Assembly (NCBI RefSeq): GCF_000739935.1
Contig: NZ_BBJU01000010.1
Span: forward strand, 62,001-126,000
Reading direction: 5' to 3'
DNA: 64,000 nt
From: Agrobacterium rubi TR3 = NBRC 13261
GTDB taxonomy: Bacteria > Pseudomonadota > Alphaproteobacteria > Rhizobiales > Rhizobiaceae
Part shown: positions 18,828-27,700 of the stretch, piece by piece
Position numbering within the stretch: the stretch's first letter is position 1
Layout of the letters: the number at the start of each line of letters is the position of its first letter
The notes under the pieces: model-generated
Databases searched by the model: none
What the model was told of the DNA's origin: nothing
What the model saw: only the letters and a program-made list of their open reading frames with translations
Translations under genes and position numbers: made by a program

Positions 18828-19079
18828 CACTCGGTTCCGTTTTTCTTTGGACACCAAACCCGTCACGTAGGGATGAAAATGCGCGGCAAGGATTTCCAAG
18901 TCCTTAATTTCGCTGGCAGAGCCGGGTCCGTCGCTTTTGTTGGTTAATAGCGCGCAAACGCTGGAAACGACGATTAACCAAGGTGAAACACCCATCGCGA
19001 ACGGGAGACCTGTTTCAAGCAAGGTTCGCCAGATAGGGTTCTCGCGATATTCAAAGTCTCCGATACTTGCGCGCGTCAT
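18822..19079 (-). CDS. short protein, possible remnant of a LuxR-type sensor domain
   Basis: The frame from the ATG at 19077-19079 encodes 85 residues. The stretch PIWRTLLETGLPFAMGVSP and then SASEIKDLEILAAHFHPYV looks like the end of an autoinducer-binding or GAF-like domain of LuxR proteins. There is no DNA-binding helix-turn-helix. It could be a truncated relative of VisN/VisR or simply a small unknown protein. It overlaps the outer end of the flaA leader, which argues for caution. Confidence 0.35.
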   Translation of the reverse strand: MTRASIGDFEYRENPIWRTLLETGLPFAMGVSPWLIVVSSVCALLTNKSDGPGSASEIKDLEILAAHFHPYVTGLVSKEKRNRVA

Positions 19080-19124
19080 GGCGACTGTCTGGGCAAGGGA
19101 CGGCAAGAGGATAGAACGGGACCA

Positions 19125-21047
19125 ATGCTAAACGAAATCAGCTACTCAGCCGCGTCGAAACACTTCAAGACCGGTCAGTACACCCAAGCCCTGACGACGC
19201 TGAACAAGCTGATCGATACCAACCGCGATGCGCGAACCTACGCGCTGCTGGCGAAAACTTGTTTGCGGATCGGCATGCCGGAGCAGGCAGCAACATCCTA
19301 CGAGCTGGCCTTCCAGCAGGGTGGCATGGACGCCGAAAGCTACCTCGTGGAGAGTATAAAGCTCCATTACGACGGCGGGCAAAAGGACAAGGCGCTCGCG
19401 CTCTCCAACAAGCTGATTCACAAATTCCACAAATACCCCGAGATTTGCTACATCGTCGGCACGATCCTGCTGGAGCGGGGAGAGCCCAAAATCGCGCGTG
19501 CGCTGAAAAGCGTCTTGATGAAGAGCGACTCGATCGAGCACATGAAGCTCGGCGCCCGTATCGCAATTACGACCTGGGATCTGTTTGATCCGAAGGACAT
19601 CGAAACAGCGCGCATCCTTCTTTCCAAATTGCCGCGCCAACAGGCCGTGCGCCTGATGTATCTGACCTTCTGCCGCGAACACAGCAAGTTCGACGCCATT
19701 GAAAAGCATTCGCCCATCATCGAGGAAGCGATTGCTTCCGGCGATACGGGTTTCATTTCGCTCGATGGCACGTTCTTCAACCTGCACTGGAGCGGTGACG
19801 AGCACATTAACCAGCTGGCACGCAGCAACACGCCGTTTTTCACGCCCGAGATGAGCGCCAAACGCCGCAGCATGCCACATGAATGGGGACAGAAGATCAG
19901 GATCGGCTATCTGTCCTCGGACTTCTTCGACAAACACGCGACCATGAAGCTCATACGCCGCGTGCTGGAGTTGCATGATCGCGGTCGCTTTGAGGTCACC
20001 TTGTTCTGCCATTCGGACTCCGACCTTCTTGCAAGCAACCAGGCCGATCGCGAGCTTTGGGGGCATGTCGTCACCATCAAGGACATGACCAACGAAGAAG
20101 CGCTCGCCGACATCAAGGCACGTAGCATCGACATCCTCGTTGACCTGAAGGGGCATACCGCCGGCAACCGCACAGCCATCCTCAACATGAGTGCTGCTCC
20201 CATCCAGGTCGCATGGATCGGCTTCCCAGGCTCGACTGTCAACGTCGATCTGGACTACGTGATCGGCGATCACTACGTTTTGCAGGACAGCTCAAAGCCC
20301 CATTACTACGAGAAATTCGTGCGGATGCCGGAAACCTACCAGCCGAATGACCCGGTCAATCGCCCGCTGGCAAAACAGATCAGCCGTGCTGACGTGGGGC
20401 TGCCGGAAGACGCTTTCGTTTTCGCGTCTTTCAACGCAAACCGCAAGATCACGCCACACACGGCCGAACTGTGGTCCGAAATCTTGAAACGCGCTCCAAA
20501 AAGCGTGATCTGGATTCTGCATAACAATCAGGACAGCAAAACAAATATCCTGACCAAATTTCTGGCCATGGGTATATCCGCCAAACGCGTGTTCTTTATG
20601 GGAAAGCTGGACTTCGAGCTTCACCTCAACCGTATCACCGTGGCAGATCTCGGCCTCGATACATTCCCGGTCAACGGGCATACGACGACGTCGGAACAAC
20701 TATGGTCCGGCCTGCCGGTTCTGACCACCAAGGGCACAAACTTCGCATCCCGCGTCAGCGAAAGCCTGCTTCACGCCATCGGAGCACCGGAACTGATTGC
20801 GGAAGATGAAGCGGCTTATGTCGAGCAGGCCGTTGCCTATGCGCTGGACCCAACGCCGCTCAAGGACATCCGCAACCGCATCGACGCCAACCGGTTCATG
20901 ATGCCGCTGTTCGATGCCGAGCGTTATTGCCGACATCTCGAGGCTGCGTATGAGACGATGTACGAACGAGCAAAGGCTGGCGCTGAGCCCGACCATTTCG
21001 ATGTTCCGGCTCTTCCCGCGCGGACCGCACCCTTCGACGCCAGATAA
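19125..21047 (+). CDS. GT41-family (O-GlcNAc-transferase-like) glycosyltransferase with TPRs
   Basis: The 640-residue cytoplasmic protein probably transfers a sugar from a nucleotide sugar to Ser or Thr of a protein. TPR-like helices cover residues 1 to about 170. The C-terminal GT41 domain (about 255-620) has IRIGYLSSDFFDKHATMKLI, VDLKGHTAGNR, PIQVAWIGFPGSTVNVDLDY, ASFNANRKITP and the donor-binding block GLDTFPVNGHTTTSEQLWSG. It stands alone on the plus strand between flaA and visR, which run the other way. Flagellin is a reasonable acceptor, by location only. Confidence 0.85.
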   Translation: MLNEISYSAASKHFKTGQYTQALTTLNKLIDTNRDARTYALLAKTCLRIGMPEQAATSYELAFQQGGMDAESYLVESIKLHYDGGQKDKALALSNKLIHKFHKYPEICYIVGTILLERGEPKIARALKSVLMKSDSIEHMKLGARIAITTWDLFDPKDIETARILLSKLPRQQAVRLMYLTFCREHSKFDAIEKHSPIIEEAIASGDTGFISLDGTFFNLHWSGDEHINQLARSNTPFFTPEMSAKRRSMPHEWGQKIRIGYLSSDFFDKHATMKLIRRVLELHDRGRFEVTLFCHSDSDLLASNQADRELWGHVVTIKDMTNEEALADIKARSIDILVDLKGHTAGNRTAILNMSAAPIQVAWIGFPGSTVNVDLDYVIGDHYVLQDSSKPHYYEKFVRMPETYQPNDPVNRPLAKQISRADVGLPEDAFVFASFNANRKITPHTAELWSEILKRAPKSVIWILHNNQDSKTNILTKFLAMGISAKRVFFMGKLDFELHLNRITVADLGLDTFPVNGHTTTSEQLWSGLPVLTTKGTNFASRVSESLLHAIGAPELIAEDEAAYVEQAVAYALDPTPLKDIRNRIDANRFMMPLFDAERYCRHLEAAYETMYERAKAGAEPDHFDVPALPARTAPFDAR

Positions 21048-21119
21048 AACCGGCGTTTGGCCTGAAAATCCTCATCGGTTTTCAGGCCCTTGCTACCTCT
21101 TCGCGCAGCAGTGTGCGTT

Positions 21120-21860
21120 TTAGTGAATGTAGCCCATGCGAATGGCCTTTGCGATCGCCTGGATGCGATTGACCGAATCGAGCTTGATCGTCGCAGAACC
21201 GAGATAGGCATTGACGGTGTGGACAGACAGTCCGAGCTTGACGGCTATTTCTTCGCTGATGCGGCCATCACCGGCCAGTTGCAGGCAAGCGACTTCGCGC
21301 TCGCTCAGGGATTCCGCAGGCGTGACCCGGCGTTCATCCAAGGCGAGCAGATCGACCATCACCTCGGTGCATTTGATGTGCTGCTCCAAAACCAGCTCGT
21401 TATCGAGCAGCAGTCCACCACCGCAAAAAATCACATAGCCGTTGCCGATCGTGCCCAAGCGAACCGGCAGCGCCAGACCCGGATAGGACAGCTCGTCATT
21501 GGCCAGTCTCAGCATAAGAGCAGCGACGTCTGGAATATCGGAAAAGCCGGTGCCGTTTTCACTTTTCCAGGTCACCGGGATCAGCGAGCGTTCGAGATGA
21601 TCGAGCAAGGCTTCGCCCATGACCCTGACCAGCTTTGCGCTCTGTTCAGTGGCATTCATACCCCAGTTTTCCAACTCGCATGACAGCTTGCGCTTGTTGG
21701 GAAAGCCCGATGCGACAGCCCTGAGAACGACAAAGTTCTTTGCGCCTAAGATACGCTGGATAGCCACGAGCTTGGGGAAGAGATCGGACCGGCTGATGGA
21801 GCTGCGTGCAGGCGCGCCCTGCCCCACGATCGCAGCCTCAGCCTCCTTGTAATACGCCAT
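21120..21860 (-). CDS. visR: LuxR-type flagellar master regulator VisR
   Basis: VisR works as a heterodimer with VisN at the top of the flagellar hierarchy, known from Sinorhizobium and Agrobacterium. The 246-residue protein has a sensor-like N-terminal region and a C-terminal LuxR helix-turn-helix at about residues 180-240 (SLSEREVACLQLAGDGRISE then LSVHTVNAYLGSATIKL). The start ATG (21858-21860) has an AAGGGTGG site; a GTG nine bases upstream is possible. It follows visN by 11 bp. Confidence 0.92.
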   Translation of the reverse strand: MAYYKEAEAAIVGQGAPARSSISRSDLFPKLVAIQRILGAKNFVVLRAVASGFPNKRKLSCELENWGMNATEQSAKLVRVMGEALLDHLERSLIPVTWKSENGTGFSDIPDVAALMLRLANDELSYPGLALPVRLGTIGNGYVIFCGGGLLLDNELVLEQHIKCTEVMVDLLALDERRVTPAESLSEREVACLQLAGDGRISEEIAVKLGLSVHTVNAYLGSATIKLDSVNRIQAIAKAIRMGYIH

Positions 21861-21871
21861 GCGGGCCACCC

Positions 21872-22603
21872 TTAAACAAAATTATTGCGAACCGCATAGG
21901 CAATGGCCTCGGAGCGGGTCTTGGTTGCCGTCTTGCGCATGACGCTAGTGATGTAGTTGTTGATGGTGTTGCGCGAAATGCCAAGAATTGTGGCCATTTC
22001 GTCGCTGGTCTTGCCTTCGGCAATCCAGAAGAGGCATTCGAGTTCCCGTTCGGTCAGGTCGATATCGCGCTCTACGCGCGATTCGGCAACGATGCCCGAA
22101 CTGGCGAAATAGCCGGCCATCATGGCAGCTTCCTGCAAGCGATCATCCACCGGCACGCTGTCTTCTGCAAACAGCATCAGAAGCGAGAAGCGAATGCGGC
22201 CGACGCAGAACGTCACCGCGCAATATTTGCGATCGACACCTTCAGGGATCACCGCGTCATCCGGCAGAAACAGCATGCGCGGCTTCAGAAGCGAGAGGCA
22301 TTTTTCCATCTCGCTGACACGGTTTTGATTGTTCGTCAGCTCTGCGCCCAGCTTGCGGACCAGATCGAACGGCCAGTCGGACGTCAGGATGAAATTGAGG
22401 CCCGCTTCCTGCAAAAGATCTTCGCGTGCCAAAAGATAGTGCGACGCGCCAGCGTAAGACGAGATCATCTCGATCGCAGCTGTAACGTTGCCGTCTCCAG
22501 CCGCAATGGAAATATTGCGGATAAGCTGGTCGCGCGGCAACGCTCTCACCGACCTGTCAAACGGCGTAGCAGAAAGCCTGCGAACATCAACATCCACCTT
22601 CAA
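21872..22603 (-). CDS. visN: LuxR-type flagellar master regulator VisN
   Basis: VisN is the partner of VisR and lies first in the pair, as in other rhizobia. The 243-residue protein has a sensor-like N terminus and the LuxR helix-turn-helix at about 177-240 (DLTERELECLFWIAEGKTSD then GISRNTINNYITSVMRKT). The apparent start is TTG at 22601-22603 with a GAGGG site; no in-frame ATG gives a full-length protein. A rare TTG start may keep its level low. Confidence 0.92.
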   Translation of the reverse strand: MKVDVDVRRLSATPFDRSVRALPRDQLIRNISIAAGDGNVTAAIEMISSYAGASHYLLAREDLLQEAGLNFILTSDWPFDLVRKLGAELTNNQNRVSEMEKCLSLLKPRMLFLPDDAVIPEGVDRKYCAVTFCVGRIRFSLLMLFAEDSVPVDDRLQEAAMMAGYFASSGIVAESRVERDIDLTERELECLFWIAEGKTSDEMATILGISRNTINNYITSVMRKTATKTRSEAIAYAVRNNFV

Positions 22604-22925
22604 TAGCCTACGCCCTCTTATTCTCCTGACAAGGAGATCTCTTAACCGGGATGGAAATCATTTCCATTCAGAAACGCAGCCAAAATAAGGATATGCGTTG
22701 CTGGCGACCGAATCATTACATTTTAGGAGACGCTACGGGAAACGCCATAACCAGTCCAAGTCATTCCACTTATTTCGTCTCTTTGTCACGACGAAGAAAG
22801 CATATTGATGTTCTCGACGGCGCACAGAGTTGATTTCATTATTCCAACGTAAACTATCAGTTTGATGAATGAACCGTAAATTTCGTTTCAAAACAGAACA
22901 CGCGCGTCGAATGGATGCAAGAGGC
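22604..22925. promoter_or_regulatory. visN upstream region with two palindromes
   Basis: No gene is seen in this stretch between visN and fliF. ATGGAAAT-C-ATTTCCAT (22651-22667) is a perfect 8-bp inverted repeat about 48 bp before the visN start, and CTCCT-GACA-AGGAG (22623-22636) is a second, smaller one. The first is placed as an operator would be. Upstream sequence (22680-22870) is AT-rich and may carry the promoter. Confidence 0.5.
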
Positions 22926-22958
22926 AAAACGTAAACGGCCGGTACAAACCGGCCGTTG
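22926..22958 (-). terminator. rho-independent terminator after fliF
   Basis: AACGGCCGGT (22934-22943) and ACCGGCCGTT (22948-22957) form a perfect 10-bp stem with loop ACAA. On the minus strand it is followed by ACGTTTTGC. It begins 3 bp after the fliF stop and separates fliF from visN. Confidence 0.85.
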
Positions 22959-22960
22959 GA

Positions 22961-24652
22961 TCAAGCTGCCTTTTCGATTGCCCATTTGCGCAGGATTTTG
23001 GCAGCGCGTTCTTCGCTGATTTCCACCATGCGAGACAGGCGACGCTCCGGTCCTTCGCGAACCCGGCGTGTGAAGTCGCCATCGCCATTGTCGCCAGAGA
23101 GAAGATCGTCGGTGCTGTCGAAGCCGAAGTCCGCGCCGAAGCCATCCATAAGCCCACCGCCAGCGCTTGCGCCACCCATGGCAGGAGAGAAGTCGGGCAG
23201 TTCCAGGCCAGCCGCTTCCTGACCGATTTCCGCAGGAGACGAAGCACTGCCGCCGGACATGGAGCGAACGATTGGGCGCACACCGAGCCAGACCACGAGG
23301 AAGGCGACGACAACGAAGGCTAGCGAATTGATGATGCCTGCGGAGTTGCGGCTCAAGACTTCGGTGAAGCCAGGGCCTGCCACGGCCTGGTCGAGCAATT
23401 GCGTCTCAAGGAAGTCCATGGCCGTGATCGTCACGATATCACCACGATCTGTCGAGATGCCCGCAGCCGATGCCACGATCTTCTGCATTTCTGCAAGGTA
23501 AGCGTCGACTTTGGCCTGATCGGCATTTTCACCGATCATCTTGGCCAGGCGACCCTTGTTGACGACGACAGCGATGGAAATCTTGTCGACGGTGTAGCCG
23601 TTACGAACAGTAGCTGTCGTCTTGGAGTTGATTTCGTAGTTTGTCTGTTCTTCTTTTTTGGCCGTCTCATCGGACGATTTTGGACCGCCGCCACCGCCCT
23701 GTGGGGCTGCCTGTGGAACGTTCTGCTCAACAGTTGCAGCCGAGTCCGGCGTCGTTTCCTGAGACTTCTGGTCTTCCTTGGTGGTGCGCACGGACCGCTC
23801 GACGCGCGATTCAGGATCGAAAACCGTTTCCTGAATCTGCTGAGTGTCGGTGTTCAGCTCTGCCGTAACGGTGGAGCGAAAGTTATCCATGCCCAGAAAT
23901 GGCGCCAGGGCCTTGTCGATCTTGGTTTCGAGTTCCTGCTGCACGTTCTGGGAGAGCGTCAGCGAGCGGTTCAGGGCGCCGTTACCGACATCGTCGCCGG
24001 AGGCTAGAAGCTGTCCTGTGGAATCGAGAAGCGTCACGTCGTCGACCTCAAGGCCTGGAACAGCCGAAGCGACGAGGTGGCGAATGGAAGATGCGGCCTT
24101 GCGGCCGGCCGATGCGCTTGCGCGGATCATGACGGAGGCGGTCGGCTTTTGCTCACCGCGGCGGAAATTGCCGACATCCGGCATGACGATGTGTACGCGG
24201 GCTGCGGCAACACCATCGATCTGTTGAATGGAGCGACCGATTTCACCCTCAAGGGCGCGAACACGGGTGACTTCCTGCATGAAGGAGGTGAGGCCAAGCG
24301 AACCGACATTATCGAAGAGCTCGTAACCGGCATTGGCGCTGTCGGGCAGACCGCGCTCGGCGAGCAGCAGACGGGCCTTGCTTGTCATGCCAACGGGCAC
24401 CTGAAGGCTTGTGCCGTCGGCACCGACCTGGAAATCAACATTCGACTCTGCAAGAGCGATGCTGATCTTGTTCAGATCCATGGTTTCAAGGCCGACATAG
24501 AGCGTTTCGTAAGCAGGTTTGTTCACATAAAGCGCAGCAGCAAGAATGATTGCCATGGACAATACGCCCACGCCACCCAGCATCAAAAGCCGCGTCTGGC
24601 CGAGAGCCGCGAAATTTTTAAAAACCTGAGGGAATTGATTTAACAGATTCAT
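22961..24652 (-). CDS. fliF: flagellar MS-ring protein FliF
   Basis: FliF forms the membrane-embedded MS ring on which the basal body is built. The 563-residue protein starts at ATG 24650-24652 (MNLLNQFPQVFKNF). It has a first transmembrane helix near residues 22-44 and a second near 440-460. Ring-building motifs include GDPDSAN-like GLPDSANAGYELFD and RVHIVMPDV. The C-terminal tail that binds FliG ends RAAKILRKWAIEKAA. It has its own terminator and is flanked by visN and the giant repeat gene. Confidence 0.96.
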   Translation of the reverse strand: MNLLNQFPQVFKNFAALGQTRLLMLGGVGVLSMAIILAAALYVNKPAYETLYVGLETMDLNKISIALAESNVDFQVGADGTSLQVPVGMTSKARLLLAERGLPDSANAGYELFDNVGSLGLTSFMQEVTRVRALEGEIGRSIQQIDGVAAARVHIVMPDVGNFRRGEQKPTASVMIRASASAGRKAASSIRHLVASAVPGLEVDDVTLLDSTGQLLASGDDVGNGALNRSLTLSQNVQQELETKIDKALAPFLGMDNFRSTVTAELNTDTQQIQETVFDPESRVERSVRTTKEDQKSQETTPDSAATVEQNVPQAAPQGGGGGPKSSDETAKKEEQTNYEINSKTTATVRNGYTVDKISIAVVVNKGRLAKMIGENADQAKVDAYLAEMQKIVASAAGISTDRGDIVTITAMDFLETQLLDQAVAGPGFTEVLSRNSAGIINSLAFVVVAFLVVWLGVRPIVRSMSGGSASSPAEIGQEAAGLELPDFSPAMGGASAGGGLMDGFGADFGFDSTDDLLSGDNGDGDFTRRVREGPERRLSRMVEISEERAAKILRKWAIEKAA

Positions 24653-24771
24653 TCTGTTCCGCACCGTATTCAATGAGTCCGAGACCTTCTGGTCCCACTG
24701 GCACACTATGCGGCGAAGCTTGCGCGAGCGTTTCCCCTATCCGTTTCCGTTATCTAAATTACGCGCCCCTG
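24653..24771. promoter_or_regulatory. spacer upstream of fliF
   Basis: This 119-bp gap lies after the stop of the giant repeat gene and before fliF, both on the minus strand. It must contain the fliF promoter if fliF is transcribed separately. I see no clear consensus and no terminator for the giant gene. Confidence 0.35.
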
Positions 24772-27700
24772 TTAGGACACGTAATTCGAGATGATGGCCG
24801 ACACCTGATTGGGTGTCAGCGACCCCATGTGGGTGTTGAGGATGGTGTCGATCTGCGCACTGGAGAGACTGACCAGCGTGTCGGTGGACAGTCCGGTGAC
24901 GCCAGTCGGGCTGAAGGCCGCGATGTCGGCGGTGGAGAATTTCGCGATATTTTCCTTGGAAATCGCCGCTACCTGAACCGAGGTCAGTGCGCCGACCTGG
25001 GCGGGTGTCAATGCCTCGCTCTGGGCGGTCGTCAAAGCCCCGATGACGCTGGTCGGCAGGCCGGAAATCGCACCGCTGGAGAAGGCGACGATGTCGTCCG
25101 TCGAAAACAGGGCGATATCTTCGGTTCCCAACGCGGCGGCCTGGATGGCGTTCAGTGCGTTGATCTGCGTTGTCGTCAGGGCATCGACCTGCGTCGTCGT
25201 CAGCGCAACGATCTGATTGTAGCCCAGTGCACCGACCTGGCTTGCGCTCAAGGCGCGTATCTCGCTGGTCGTCAAGGCCGCGATGATGGTGGTCGACAGG
25301 CCCCGGATGGAGCCGGACGCGATGGCGGCGATATCGGCCGTCGAAAAGGTCGACATGCCCTGTGTCGTCAAACCAGCAAGACCATCGGCACTGAGTGCTG
25401 CAATCTGTGCTGTCGAGAAGGATTCGACCTGGTCCTTGCTCAGTGCCGCGACCTGTTTGCTGGTCAGCCCGGCGATGCCTGCCGTTCCCAAAGCCGCCAA
25501 CTCGCCCGTGGACATGGCCGCGATGAAGTCGGTCGGCAATCCGCCGATGGCTGTGGAGTTGATGGCCGCGATCTGTGCGGAACTCAGCGTTTGCAACTCC
25601 TCCGCCGTCAGCCCTGCCATGGCCTTTGAGGTGAGATTGTTGACCTGCGTCGTGGTCAGCACATGCAACTGCTCCAGACTGAGGGCTGCGACCTGATCGC
25701 TGGAAAGACCGGAAACGCCACCTGTGCTGATCGAAACGATCTGGCTGGTGGAGAGCGCTGCGATGTCGATCGTTTCCAATGCTGCGATCTGCTGAGAGCT
25801 GAAGGCTGCGATCTGACCCGTGGATAGAACGCTGATCTGATCGACCGTCAATGCTGCGACCTGAGCTGTCGAAAGACCCGAAACGCCAGCAGCGCTCAAA
25901 GAACGAACGACTTCGGTGGACAGCGAAGCCAGCGTCGCCGTGGAAAGCCCGCTGATGGCGGCTGCACTGATGGAGGCGATGTCGGCCGTCGAGAAGGTCA
26001 GGAGGTCGTCCGTACCCAGTGCCGCCAGCTGTTTCGATCCCAGCGCCGCCACCTGATCAGGCGTGAAGGCTTCGACCTGATCGGGGCTCAAGGCGGCGAT
26101 CTGGCCGGTGGTGAGACCGGAAATGCCAGCCGTGCCGAGCGCTGCAATTCTTTCCGTGGGCATGGCGGCAAGCGCTGCTGTGGACATGCCTTGAATGACG
26201 TGCGCTGGCAGAACTGCCAGATCATCGGTCGACAGCACACCAATGTCATCTTCACCGAAGGCTGAAAGCTGCATGGAGGTGAGAGCGGCAACCTGCGCCG
26301 GCGTCAGCGCCTCGACCTGTTCGGTGGAAAAGGCCGTGATCTGCCCAGCCGACAGGCCTGCGATGGCGGCTGTGCTCATCGCCATGATCTGCGCAGACGA
26401 CAAGACAGCCGCGCCCGTGCTTCCCAACGCAGCCACCTGCTTGGAGCCAAAGGCTGCGACCTGCGCCGTCGTCAAGGCTTCCAGTTGCGTGGATTTCAGG
26501 GCGGCAATCTGCGCGGTCGAGAGACCGGCAATGCTGGCCGTTCCGAGTACGGCGATGCGCTCGGTTGGAAGGCCGGCAAGTGTCGCTGTCGGTAGACCGG
26601 CAATGGCGCTCGATGTGAGGGCCGCAAGCTCTGCCGTCGAGAATGCACCAAAGTCGTCGGCGCCCAAGGCACCAACCTGTGCTGAGGTCAGCACAGCAAC
26701 CTGCGCCGTGTTGAGGGCTTCGATCTGCCCTGTCGAAAGTGCCACGATCTGGTCCGTGGTGAGACCGGCGATACCAGCTGTGCTCAAGGCGGCGATCTGG
26801 CTGGTAGAGAGGGCGCTTGCGCCTAGAGTTCCAAGGGCCGCGATCTGCTTGGAGCCGAGTGCTGCAATCTGCGCTGTCGTCAATGCGCCGATCTGCGCGC
26901 TCGTCAGGGATCCGATTTGCCCGGTGGACAGGCCAGGAACACTGCCCGCTCCCAGCACGGCGATTTTATCGGCCGAAAGACCGGCGAGTGTCGCAGAGGA
27001 CAGACCGAGAATGGCGCTGGAACTCAAGACCGCAAGTTCTGCAGTCGAGAACACGCCGATATCGGTAGCATCCAGCGCTGCGACTTGTGAAGACGTCAGC
27101 ACCGCCACCTGCGCGGTGTTGAGGGCTTCGATCTGGGCGGTGGTGAGTGCATCGACCTGCGCTGCGGAAAGGCCGGGCACGCCGACTGTGCTGAGCGCGG
27201 CGATCTGGGCCGTAGAGAGAGCTCCCACGCCCGCTGTTCCCAAAGCTGCGACTTGCTTTGAACCGAGGGCGCCGATCTGCGACGTGGTCAGCGCGCCGAT
27301 CTGCGTTGATTTTAAAGATGCGATCTGTGATGTGGAGAGGCCCGTGATACCTGACGTGGACAAAGCCGCGATGGTTTCGGCAGACAGCAATGGCAGCACG
27401 TCGGTGGACAGGCCTGCGACTGCGTTGCTGGACAGGGCCAGAATATCTCTGGTCGAAAACACCGCCAGATCGTCTGCGCCAAACGCGCCGACCTGTGCAG
27501 CCGTGAGAACTGAAACCTGACCCGTTGTCAGCGCTTCTGCCTGAAGCGTGGTCAAAGCGGCAATCTGCGTGGTCGAAAGACCGGTGATGCCGTCCGAACT
27601 CAAGGCAGGTATCTGATGCGTGGTCAGTGCCGCGACCTGATCGGAATTGAGCGACGCCACCTGTCTCGAAGACAAGGCTGACACCTGAGTGCTGGAAAGC

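Noticed and set aside
26195-27520. Open frame of over 400 codons antisense to the giant repeat gene
   Set aside because: It is the mirror of the octapeptide repeat (Ala/Val/Cys-rich) and has no ribosome binding site or context of its own.
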